Below are positions 1-7,097 of a DNA stretch of 64,000 nucleotides, piece by piece. The notes below the pieces were generated by a model. The model was not told the origin of the DNA. It did no database searches and saw only the letters and a program-made list of their open reading frames with translations. The position numbers and the translations under genes are program-made. Source of the DNA: Atlantibacter sp032062175 (GTDB lineage: Bacteria > Pseudomonadota > Gammaproteobacteria > Enterobacterales > Enterobacteriaceae); contig NZ_DAMBQK010000022.1 of assembly GCF_032062175.1 (NCBI RefSeq), forward strand, positions 21,487-85,486. The letters run 5' to 3'. Numbering within the stretch: the stretch's first letter is position 1; each line of letters begins with the position of its first letter.

Positions 1-588
1 CGCCAGCACCTGCTGATAAACCGGCAGGATGTCATTGAGCAGCGACAGGCGATCAAACTGTTCGCCTTTCACTTTGCCCAACCACAGATAGGTGATCGGC
101 CCCAGCAGTACCGGTTTAATGTGGTGGCCCAGCGCCAGCGCTTCGTCCACTTCATCCAGTAGCTGAGTCCAGGTCAGTTTGAACTGCTGGCCTTTAACAA
201 ACTCCGGCACCATGTAGTGATAGTTAGTGTTAAACCATTTGGTCATTTCTGCTGCCGCTGCCGGTTCACCGGTTGGCGCGCGGCCACGGCCAATGCGGAA
301 CAGAGTATCGATATCCACGGAGCCGTCTTTATTCTGGTGGCGCGCCGGCACGTTGCCCAGCAGCAGGCTGGTCGTCAGAACATGATCGTACCAGGCGAAA
401 TCGCCCACCGGCAGCAGGTCCACACCTGCCGCTTTTTGCTGATCCCAGTGGCGGGCACGCAGCTCGCGGCCCACCACCAGTAATTCTTCACGGGTACTGT
501 TGCCCGCCCAGTAACTTTCTTGCGCTTTTTTCAATTCGCGACGCAGGCCAACGCGAGGGAAACCGAGGGTGTGATTGTAGATTGTCAT
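1..588 (-). CDS. metE: Cobalamin-independent methionine synthase, N-terminal part (cut by window edge)
   Basis: Transfers a methyl group from 5-methyltetrahydropteroyltriglutamate to homocysteine to make methionine, in the cytosol. Only the first 196 codons are inside the window; the family is about 750 residues. The start ATG (complement of 586-588) gives MTIYNHTLGFPRVGLRRELK, the typical N-terminus, and the frame stays open to base 1. The N-terminal barrel seen here is the substrate-binding half; the catalytic zinc site lies in the missing C-terminal half. It diverges from metR across about 117 bp that holds MetJ operator boxes, as in E. coli. Identification is firm; completeness cannot be judged. 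Confidence 0.97.
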   Translation of the reverse strand, partial: MTIYNHTLGFPRVGLRRELKKAQESYWAGNSTREELLVVGRELRARHWDQQKAAGVDLLPVGDFAWYDHVLTTSLLLGNVPARHQNKDGSVDIDTLFRIGRGRAPTGEPAAAAEMTKWFNTNYHYMVPEFVKGQQFKLTWTQLLDEVDEALALGHHIKPVLLGPITYLWLGKVKGEQFDRLSLLNDILPVYQQVLA

Positions 589-618
589 TGTCTGCCTCTT
601 AGGGAATTCTTGGTATTT

Positions 619-642
619 AGCCGTCCAGATGTTTACACATCC
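619..642. promoter_or_regulatory. MetJ operator (three adjoining met boxes)
   Basis: Three consecutive 8-mers resemble the met box consensus AGACGTCT: AGCCGTCC (619-626), AGATGTTT (627-634) and ACACATCC (635-642). MetJ with S-adenosylmethionine binds tandem boxes cooperatively. The position in the metE/metR divergent spacer, just upstream of metE, matches the known regulation of these genes. Seen by eye only; affinity is inferred. Confidence 0.7.
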
Positions 643-693
643 ATAATCAGCAGTTACTGTATATTCCTCAAGCGCAAATTCCTCATGGCAAAG

Positions 694-706
694 TGAAGGA
701 CTTTCA
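694..706. promoter_or_regulatory. Candidate MetR binding site
   Basis: TGAAGGACTTTCA is a perfect TGAA-N5-TTCA inverted repeat with A at the centre, which fits the MetR consensus. It overlaps the first base of the metR start codon, so it would suit autorepression more than metE activation. Other MetR sites usually lie closer to metE, so this could be chance. Confidence 0.4.
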
Positions 707-1659
707 TGATCGAAATTAAACACCTTAAGACCCTGCTGGCCCTGCAGAACTGCGGTTCACTCGCCGCTGCGGCCGCCACGCTGCATCAGACGCAGTCTGC
801 TCTCTCTCATCAGTTCAGCGATCTGGAGCAGCGCCTCGGGTTTAAGCTATTCGTTCGTAAAAGCCAGCCGCTGCGCTTTACCCCGCAGGGTGAGATCCTG
901 CTGCAACTGGCGACTCAGGTGCTGCCGCAAATCAGCCGGGCGTTACAGGATTGCAATGAACCGCAGCAGTCCCAGTTGCGGATTGCGATTGAGTGCCACA
1001 GTTGTATTCAGTGGCTGACCCCGGCGCTGGAGAATTTCCGCAAGCAGTGGCCGCAGGTAGAAATGGATTTCAAATCGGGCGTCACGTTCGACCCGCAACC
1101 TGCGCTTCAGCAGAGCGAGCTGGACGTGGTATTAACGTCCGATATTCTGCCGCGCAGCGGTCTGCACTATTCGCCGATGTTTGATTTTGAAGTGCGCCTG
1201 GTGCTGGCGACCGATCATCCGCTGGCCAGCAAACCGCGCATCACACCAGAAGACTTCTCCGGTGAAACGCTGCTGATTTACCCGGTACAGCGCCAGCGCC
1301 TGGACGTGTGGCGTCATTTTCTGGAGCCTGCTGGCGTCAGCCCGTCGCTGAAAAGCGTTGATAACACGCTGCTGTTGATTCAGATGGTGTCGGCGCGGAT
1401 GGGTATCGCTGCGCTGCCGCACTGGGTAGTGGAGAGTTTTGAACGCCAGGGCCTGGTTGTGACCAAAACCCTGGGTGAAGGATTATGGAGCCGGCTGTAC
1501 GCCGCTGTGCGCGATGGCGAGCAGCGTCAGCCGGTTATCGATGCGTTTATTCGCTCTGCGCGGAACCACGCATGCGATCATCTGCCGTTTGTGAAGAGCG
1601 CGGCGCGACCCAGCGTCGATGGACCCACAGCGAAGCCATTATCACCGACCCACCAATAA
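706..1659 (+). CDS. metR: LysR-type regulator of methionine genes MetR
   Basis: Homocysteine-responsive LysR-family activator of metE, metH and related genes. It has 317 residues, the family's usual length. Residues 1-60 form the winged helix-turn-helix (IKHLKTLLALQNCGSLAAA followed by QTQSALSHQ); the rest is the inducer-binding domain. It is divergent from metE. The 3' end runs 113 bp into the convergent yigM gene, so the two genes overlap tail to tail on opposite strands. The ATG at 706 follows an AAGTGAAGGA stretch that can act as ribosome binding site. Confidence 0.97.
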   Translation: MIEIKHLKTLLALQNCGSLAAAAATLHQTQSALSHQFSDLEQRLGFKLFVRKSQPLRFTPQGEILLQLATQVLPQISRALQDCNEPQQSQLRIAIECHSCIQWLTPALENFRKQWPQVEMDFKSGVTFDPQPALQQSELDVVLTSDILPRSGLHYSPMFDFEVRLVLATDHPLASKPRITPEDFSGETLLIYPVQRQRLDVWRHFLEPAGVSPSLKSVDNTLLLIQMVSARMGIAALPHWVVESFERQGLVVTKTLGEGLWSRLYAAVRDGEQRQPVIDAFIRSARNHACDHLPFVKSAARPSVDGPTAKPLSPTHQ

Positions 1660-2446
1660 TAAAACTCGGCCAGTGGGGTTGCTCTTGCCAGATGGCGAGG
1701 TTAACCAGTAGCCCCGCCGGGACATGCACGTTGTTCATGATCCCTAACGTACCGGCATCCACCTGGGTTGCCCCGTAGTTCCACATAAAGTAACCCAGCC
1801 CGGACGCCACAACGCCCAGCCAAACCAGCACACTCCATTGCAGCGTGGTGCCAGGCAGTTTGTTTGGATTGCCTAACGCCAGCCAGGCCACGCCCGCCAC
1901 CACAAACGCGCCGAGATAAAACCACGAGAACGCGTTGTGCTGCGGCATCGGATGCACTTCCATCAGCCGCTTGTAGCCAACCATGCCGATAGCAAAGCTG
2001 ATGTTCGCCAGTTGCACCAGCAGCAGCCCAAACCAGAAATGCTCGCTGAGCTGGTCGTAACGAATAATCGCCGCGCCAATCACCGCCAGCAGCGCGCTAA
2101 ACGCGTAGCCCCAGCGCAATGGGCGACGGCTGAGCAGGTCGTAAATCAGCGTGATATACAGTGGCGTCAGAACGGTAAACAGCAAAAACTCGGAAACCGT
2201 CAGGTAAAGATAAGCGCGGAAGCTGAACAGGTACATCACGCCCAGTTGAAGCGCGCCCACCAGCATATATAGCGCGATAACTTTCGGCTTCAGGCCTTTA
2301 AAACGCAGGAACGGCAAAAACACCAGCGCCGCCAGCCCAACGCGCATCAGCACGGAAAAATAGCTGTCGACATGCCCGGCAAGGTATTCGCCAATCAGGC
2401 TAAAAGAAAACGCCCACAGAATAGTGGTGATAATGAGTAGCGGCAC
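1547..2446 (-). CDS. yigM: Biotin transporter YigM (EamA family)
   Basis: Inner-membrane EamA/DMT-family carrier; YigM is known in E. coli as the high-affinity biotin importer. The predicted 299 residues equal the E. coli length. About ten hydrophobic segments form two EamA repeats, starting with LLIITTILWAFSFS. I chose the GTG at 2444-2446 because it gives the family N-terminus (MPLLIITT) and is preceded by GGGGAA at good spacing; an in-frame ATG further upstream would add residues not found in the family. The gene follows yigL on the same strand after 121 bp containing a strong hairpin. Its end overlaps metR. Confidence 0.93.
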   Translation of the reverse strand: MPLLIITTILWAFSFSLIGEYLAGHVDSYFSVLMRVGLAALVFLPFLRFKGLKPKVIALYMLVGALQLGVMYLFSFRAYLYLTVSEFLLFTVLTPLYITLIYDLLSRRPLRWGYAFSALLAVIGAAIIRYDQLSEHFWFGLLLVQLANISFAIGMVGYKRLMEVHPMPQHNAFSWFYLGAFVVAGVAWLALGNPNKLPGTTLQWSVLVWLGVVASGLGYFMWNYGATQVDAGTLGIMNNVHVPAGLLVNLAIWQEQPHWPSFIIGGSVIMASLWVHRRWVAPRSSQTADDRMRGSAQSE

Positions 2447-2527
2447 AATGTTTTCCCCGGGAATACCCGTTTCCAGCATAAAACCGCATTGTAGCGAGAG
2501 TGAACGATATGAGCTTGGGTATTTAGT

Positions 2528-2558
2528 TGACGAGTGGTTAAATATAAACCACTCGTCA
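2528..2558. repeat. Perfect 12-bp inverted repeat between yigL and yigM
   Basis: Arms 2528-2539 (TGACGAGTGGTT) and 2547-2558 are exact complements around a 7-base A/T loop. It lies in the 121-bp gap between yigL and yigM, which are transcribed in the same direction. No U-run follows on either strand, so it does not look like a simple intrinsic terminator. An mRNA-processing hairpin or a protein-binding palindrome are both possible. Confidence 0.6.
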
Positions 2559-2567
2559 CCGTGTCGC

Positions 2568-3374
2568 TTAGGCTTCGTTAAGGAATAAACGGCGCAGATA
2601 GTGCGGGACCGCATTGTCGGCGTTAGTGCCAATCACTTCCAGCGTCGGCAGCAGATCTTTCAAGCGCTGGTGTGCGTTAGCCATAATGCAGCCTTTGCCT
2701 GCCATCGACAGCATCTCGGCATCGTTCATCCCGTCGCCAAACGCGATGCACTCTTTCAGGGAATAGCCGATCGCTTTAGATACCGCCTCCAGCGCATGGC
2801 CTTTGGAAACGCCGCCCGCCATGACCTCCAGGCAGGTTAAGGTAGAGAAACTGACGTTAACCCTGTCGCCCCAGCGCGCATTAATCGCCTGCTCCAGCGG
2901 CAGTAATTTCTTATGATCGTCACAGGTGAAGAACACTTTGCTGATGCCTTCCGGCTCCAGCACGCCCGGCTCAAACAGGGTGTATTTAAAGACGGCTTCG
3001 CGGAAATACTTCATTTCGTCCGGGCGGTGGCGGTTCATAAACCAGTCGTCATTACGGTAAACGTTGGTCACGATATCCGGGTTGGTATGCACCACGCCAA
3101 ACAGATCGGCGGCGATATCGCGATCCAGGTTATGGCTGAACACCAGCTTGCCGTCGGTATCATGCACCCGCGCACCGTTTGAGGTGATCATGTAGGCCTT
3201 GATCTCAAGGTTGTCGCGGATTTGGGCCACGTCCACATGGTGACGCCCCGTCGCAAATACAAAGTTAATGCCGCGAGCCGTCAGCAGTTTCAGCGTCTCT
3301 TTCGCAAAAGGAGACAGGGTATGGTCAGGGGATAAAAGGGTACCGTCTAAATCAGACGCAACGACCTGATACAT
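2568..3374 (-). CDS. yigL: HAD-family phosphatase YigL (pyridoxal phosphate / sugar phosphatase)
   Basis: Cof-type haloacid dehalogenase-like phosphatase; the E. coli enzyme hydrolyses pyridoxal phosphate and sugar phosphates and takes part in relief of sugar-phosphate stress. The 268 residues match the family. Motif I is DLDGTL at residues 8-13 (nucleophile D8, acid/base D10); the C-terminal GDGMND supplies the magnesium ligands. The start ATG is the complement of 3372-3374. It lies 47 bp downstream of pldB on the same strand, so pldB-yigL-yigM may be co-transcribed. Confidence 0.95.
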   Translation of the reverse strand: MYQVVASDLDGTLLSPDHTLSPFAKETLKLLTARGINFVFATGRHHVDVAQIRDNLEIKAYMITSNGARVHDTDGKLVFSHNLDRDIAADLFGVVHTNPDIVTNVYRNDDWFMNRHRPDEMKYFREAVFKYTLFEPGVLEPEGISKVFFTCDDHKKLLPLEQAINARWGDRVNVSFSTLTCLEVMAGGVSKGHALEAVSKAIGYSLKECIAFGDGMNDAEMLSMAGKGCIMANAHQRLKDLLPTLEVIGTNADNAVPHYLRRLFLNEA

Positions 3375-3421
3375 AAAAATAATAACCTCTGGTTGGTAAC
3401 AGGCGGCCTGACCGCCAGTAG

Positions 3422-4414
3422 TTAATTATGCGCATCGAAAAAGTCGACGATGGCATTCAGCGCCTCGGCGCGCATAGCGTCCTTTTCAAACAGGATCTCA
3501 TGGTACGCACCGTTAATGACGAAAGGTTTACCCCCCCAACAGGGGTGGCCCGCCGCGGCCCGAATTTCACAGAAGCGATCGTGCATGCGGTTATCCACCA
3601 CACGTTCTTCTTCTGCCTGGAGTAGCAATGTCGGCGTGGTCATCGCAGTGGCCCCTGCTAAAACCTGCTCTCCGGCAAGGATGCCTTCTCTTACCCAGTG
3701 ATACGTCGGCCCGCCTACGCGCAACGTCGGTTCATCGGCGTAAAAACGCAAGTTGCGGCGATAGCGCTGCCGGCTGTGGGTTAACACGTTAATCGCAAAC
3801 GGCAACGCGCGCCAGCGGCCAGTACCAATAGCATAGCCTTCCCGGATACGCTGGTGCCCTTCAGCCCAGTCGAGGATTTGACGCACCATCCAGTCGGGCA
3901 AGCGCAGCACAATCCCAAACATCGGGGCGCAAAACGCGATGGCGTCGAATGCGTCCGGACGGCGTTCTAAGAACAGCGCGGAGATGGCACCGCCCATGGA
4001 GTGGGCTAATACATAGCGCTTGCGCCACGGACCGTCCTTGATTTCCTGTTCCCAGAACAGTTCCAGATCGTCGACATAATCGCTAAAACGCACCACGTGC
4101 CCGCGATGGGTATCGGACAACATTCGCCCCGAACGCCCCTGGCCGCGGTGATCGATGATTAATACATCATAGCCGCAATGGAACAGATCCCACGCCAGCT
4201 CGGCATATTTCACGTAGCTTTCGATACGGCCAGGGCAAATCACCACTACCCGATCGTGACTGGCTGCGCGGAAACGCACAAAGCGCACCGCCACGCCGTC
4301 CACGCCGGTAAATTCATCTTCTTCGCGCTGCTGCCAGAACGCCGTGAGCGGCCCCATAGTAAAAGCAGCGAATGCTTTTTCCCGGGAATACCATCCATTT
4401 TTGTGCTCAATCAT
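3422..4414 (-). CDS. pldB: Lysophospholipase L2
   Basis: Alpha/beta hydrolase that removes the remaining acyl chain from lysophospholipids, peripheral to the inner membrane. It has 330 residues (about 340 in E. coli). The nucleophile elbow AHSMGG places the catalytic serine at residue 139; IIDHRGQGRSG precedes it at 86-96. A long alternative frame extends upstream, but the ATG at 4412-4414 (MIEHKNGWYSREKAFAAFTM) matches the family start. It is divergent from rhtB. Confidence 0.95.
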   Translation of the reverse strand: MIEHKNGWYSREKAFAAFTMGPLTAFWQQREEDEFTGVDGVAVRFVRFRAASHDRVVVICPGRIESYVKYAELAWDLFHCGYDVLIIDHRGQGRSGRMLSDTHRGHVVRFSDYVDDLELFWEQEIKDGPWRKRYVLAHSMGGAISALFLERRPDAFDAIAFCAPMFGIVLRLPDWMVRQILDWAEGHQRIREGYAIGTGRWRALPFAINVLTHSRQRYRRNLRFYADEPTLRVGGPTYHWVREGILAGEQVLAGATAMTTPTLLLQAEEERVVDNRMHDRFCEIRAAAGHPCWGGKPFVINGAYHEILFEKDAMRAEALNAIVDFFDAHN

Positions 4415-4559
4415 GGGATGCCCTGCCCTGACGTTACGGAGTGAATACGTATGAAAAATGCGGATTCCTGCTTTGTTTGCGATGCCAGCGAGTCGGCTAC
4501 TTGAAAGATAGAAGGTATAGCGTATTGTGACATAAAAGCGCTTATTCAGGGAGTTCCCC

Positions 4560-5180
4560 ATGTCGTTCGAATGGTGGTGTACCTATTTGCTCACCACAAT
4601 CATCCTCAGCCTTTCTCCTGGTTCCGGGGCCATCAACACCATGAGTACGGCGATGAGCCACGGCTATCGCGGTGCAGTTGCGTCTATTACTGGCTTACAG
4701 CTCGGGCTGGCGATTCATATTGTACTGGTGGGGGTGGGTCTCGGCGCGCTGTTTTCCCGTTCATTAATGGCTTTTGAGATTTTAAAATGGGCGGGCGCTG
4801 CGTATCTCATCTGGCTGGGTATTCAGCAGTGGCGGGCCGCAGGCGCCATTGATTTACAGACTCTGGCGCAAAGCCAGCCGCGCCGCAAACTGTTCCAGCG
4901 CGCGGTATTTGTAAATTTAACCAACCCGAAAAGCATCGTGTTTCTTGCCGCGCTGTTTCCGCAATTTATCGTGCCGCATCAGCCGCAGACCGTGCAGTAT
5001 GCGATCCTCGGCGTGACGACCATTGTTGTGGACGTGATTGTGATGATTGGTTATGCCACGCTCGCCACCCGCATCGCGTTGTGGATCAAAGGGCCGAAGC
5101 AGATGAAAGCGCTGAACAGAGTATTTGGATCGCTGTTTATGCTGGTGGGCGCGCTACTGGCCAGCGCACGACATGCCTGA
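4560..5180 (+). CDS. rhtB: Homoserine/homoserine lactone efflux protein RhtB
   Basis: LysE-family inner-membrane exporter of homoserine and homoserine lactone. It has 206 residues, identical in length to E. coli RhtB, with about six membrane segments and the conserved LSPGSGAINTM near the N-terminus and NLTNPKSIVFLAALFPQF in the middle. CAGGGAG precedes the ATG. The stop is followed after 4 bases by a perfect 30-bp palindrome. In E. coli its convergent partner rhtC is adjacent; here an accessory insert of about 3.4 kb separates them. Confidence 0.97.
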   Translation: MSFEWWCTYLLTTIILSLSPGSGAINTMSTAMSHGYRGAVASITGLQLGLAIHIVLVGVGLGALFSRSLMAFEILKWAGAAYLIWLGIQQWRAAGAIDLQTLAQSQPRRKLFQRAVFVNLTNPKSIVFLAALFPQFIVPHQPQTVQYAILGVTTIVVDVIVMIGYATLATRIALWIKGPKQMKALNRVFGSLFMLVGALLASARHA

Positions 5181-5184
5181 TAGT

Positions 5185-5214
5185 AATTCAGGGATTATAT
5201 ATAATCCCTGAATT
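5185..5214. repeat. Perfect 30-bp palindrome at the rhtB-side edge of the accessory insert
   Basis: The 30 bases 5185-5214 read identically on both strands (outer half AATTCAGGGATTATA). It starts 4 bases after the rhtB stop codon. As RNA it would form a 13-15 bp stem with almost no loop, so it may end rhtB transcription, although no long U-run follows. As DNA it could be a binding site or a trace of the insertion event. Confidence 0.8.
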
Positions 5215-5527
5215 AAAGCGTATATCTCTTATTAAACTGTTTTCTGAGCGGGGAAAGGATTTTCATTCCAGTTAATTTTTATATATTCCCGAAGCCACAA
5301 TAATTTATCTATCATCTTTAACTTCCGCAATTATTGAGAAAACAATCATTCTGGCCTAATAATTAACACCATTCCATTCATTTCGAAAATAAAAATAAAT
5401 GTGATGCGCTTCATGATATAAAAAAATTGATTTGTTACTTTAAGCCACAGGATCTCATGGCTTTACTAAAAGCCATTTGTGAATACAAGTCATTATATAT
5501 TCCCCTCAATTCAGGCAGGTGAGCGCC
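5215..5527 (+). other. AT-rich upstream region of the Hint gene
   Basis: No gene is visible in these 313 bases. Strong A/T richness suggests H-NS-type silencing (inference). A possible promoter is TTGAGA (5334-5339), 17-base spacer, TAATAA (5357-5362), which would give a leader of about 160 bases; it is weak. An 8-bp hairpin (5457-5464 with 5469-5476) lies about 50 bases before the start codon. AGGTGA at 5517-5522 is the likely ribosome binding site of the next gene. Confidence 0.4.
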
Positions 5528-7096
5528 ATGACGTTAATTAAAAATTCACGTGAAGAAAGTAACATCGATATTAATACCATTCGCAATTGCTCTAACCATA
5601 TTTTACGCATTCCCCCCTCTTCTCCAGCGCAAAAAAATACGCAGGAAATCGAACAGGGATATCAGGCATTACGGTTAACTCTCCATGAAACAGAAGCCCC
5701 GGAGCCCTTCTATTTTTACGATTATATCAACATTGATGACTTTTCATGGCAACGAGGCGATGACATTACCCATCTGAATATTTACGCCTCGCTTCTGGAA
5801 GAGAAATGCCAGATTAATTTTGTTGCTCATTTTTTTAATGCGTTAACTTCTGATCGCTATACTTCGATTGAACTGGTCTCATCGGCAAACACGGATCGTT
5901 TTACATCGACTAATGAAATCTCGCTAAAAAAAATCCATGATATTACTGATATTGAAAATCTCACTGTTGTCGTTGAATGCCAAATAGTAGATTACCTGGG
6001 TCGTACTGTTCAGCTACATATGATGAAAGAGATAACAATCAAGCAGCCAGATCTTGATTTTGGCTCATATGAATTAGCACCTGTTTATACCCATATTTAT
6101 CCTAAAAAAGAGGATTCGACTATTATTTTTGGCACTAACAGGGCCCCCTACCTCCCTGTTACCTATCATCGCGATGAGAACAATATTGTTATCTCGCTTC
6201 GTCGATTACCCGAACAGTCAGGCGACTGCGATTATGTTTGTAATTTTGACAGTAAGCATATGCTCGATTACTACCCCATCCTGGCAATACCAGCAAAAGG
6301 TATCATTCGACTAGGCCGCAGCGTAATAATCGATCCTGTAGTAAAAAACAGAAAGGCAATAATTGAAAGAATTAGCGAAGGCGGCGTTGCCATCATCCCC
6401 CATGATAAATTCTTACCAGAAATCATCGACAATGGGACGCTTCAATACGAACTTGATACTGATTGGGGCATATATTTAAAACAAGCGGGTGATTTAAGGC
6501 CTCAGACCTATAATTTCACGGTGAGTTTTGATATCGGTTACCATCTCCCGGCCGGAAGTCTCCAAACAGTTAATTTTAAACTTACCAGCAAGACGAAGGA
6601 ACGAATCAGGACCGGAACAGTTATCCAGGAACCTATTTTACCGTTGAAAATTATGTGGGGATGTCTGGCAGAATCGACAGTAATCACCCTCTCTGATGGT
6701 CAGTGCAAACCTATTAATGCTCTTTGCATTGGCGATCGGGTTTTGAGTGGTATTAACAAAAAAATTGCTACCGTAAGTAATATCTGGAAGGGAGCGGAAG
6801 ATAAGCTGTTTTTAATTACGGCTGAAGATGGCAGCCAACTTGAAGCGACCGCCAGTCATCCGTTATTTGTACGGAGCGAAAACCCTATCAAGTTGAAACG
6901 CGTCAAGGATATCAATGCCAATGATTGTATAGCGACGGCAAGCCAGCAGGGTATCGCCTGGCATCGTGTCGAGTTAATCCAGCCTCTCACATGCAGCGGC
7001 ACTGTCTACAACCTGTCACTGGATAATGATGAGGGATTCTATGCTAACGGTATTCTTGTCGGCGATATGAACGCGCAAAACGCGGAGGGCATTTAA
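5528..7096 (+). CDS. Hypothetical protein with C-terminal Hint (Hedgehog/intein-type) autoprocessing domain
   Basis: The protein has 522 residues and no signal peptide or membrane segment. Residues 1-378 are not recognised; they look beta-rich. Residues 379-513 form a Hint domain. Block A is CLAESTVITLSDG, with the nucleophile C379 after W377-G378. Block B is TASH (T441, H444). The C-terminal block is VYNLSLDNDEGFYANGILVG. Where inteins end in His-Asn, this one ends in Gly-Asp (512-513) plus nine residues. N-terminal thioester formation and cleavage is therefore plausible, and splicing is not (inference). I chose the ATG at 5528 because AGGTGA precedes it at good spacing; a GTG at 5519 is possible. 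G+C is low: 20 of 60 in line 5521-5580. The deaminase gene starts one base after the stop. Confidence 0.8.
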   Translation: MTLIKNSREESNIDINTIRNCSNHILRIPPSSPAQKNTQEIEQGYQALRLTLHETEAPEPFYFYDYINIDDFSWQRGDDITHLNIYASLLEEKCQINFVAHFFNALTSDRYTSIELVSSANTDRFTSTNEISLKKIHDITDIENLTVVVECQIVDYLGRTVQLHMMKEITIKQPDLDFGSYELAPVYTHIYPKKEDSTIIFGTNRAPYLPVTYHRDENNIVISLRRLPEQSGDCDYVCNFDSKHMLDYYPILAIPAKGIIRLGRSVIIDPVVKNRKAIIERISEGGVAIIPHDKFLPEIIDNGTLQYELDTDWGIYLKQAGDLRPQTYNFTVSFDIGYHLPAGSLQTVNFKLTSKTKERIRTGTVIQEPILPLKIMWGCLAESTVITLSDGQCKPINALCIGDRVLSGINKKIATVSNIWKGAEDKLFLITAEDGSQLEATASHPLFVRSENPIKLKRVKDINANDCIATASQQGIAWHRVELIQPLTCSGTVYNLSLDNDEGFYANGILVGDMNAQNAEGI

Positions 7097-7097
7097 T

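Noticed and set aside
5519..5527. GTG start of the Hint gene three codons upstream
   Set aside because: AGGTGA overlaps this GTG and is spaced correctly for the ATG at 5528.
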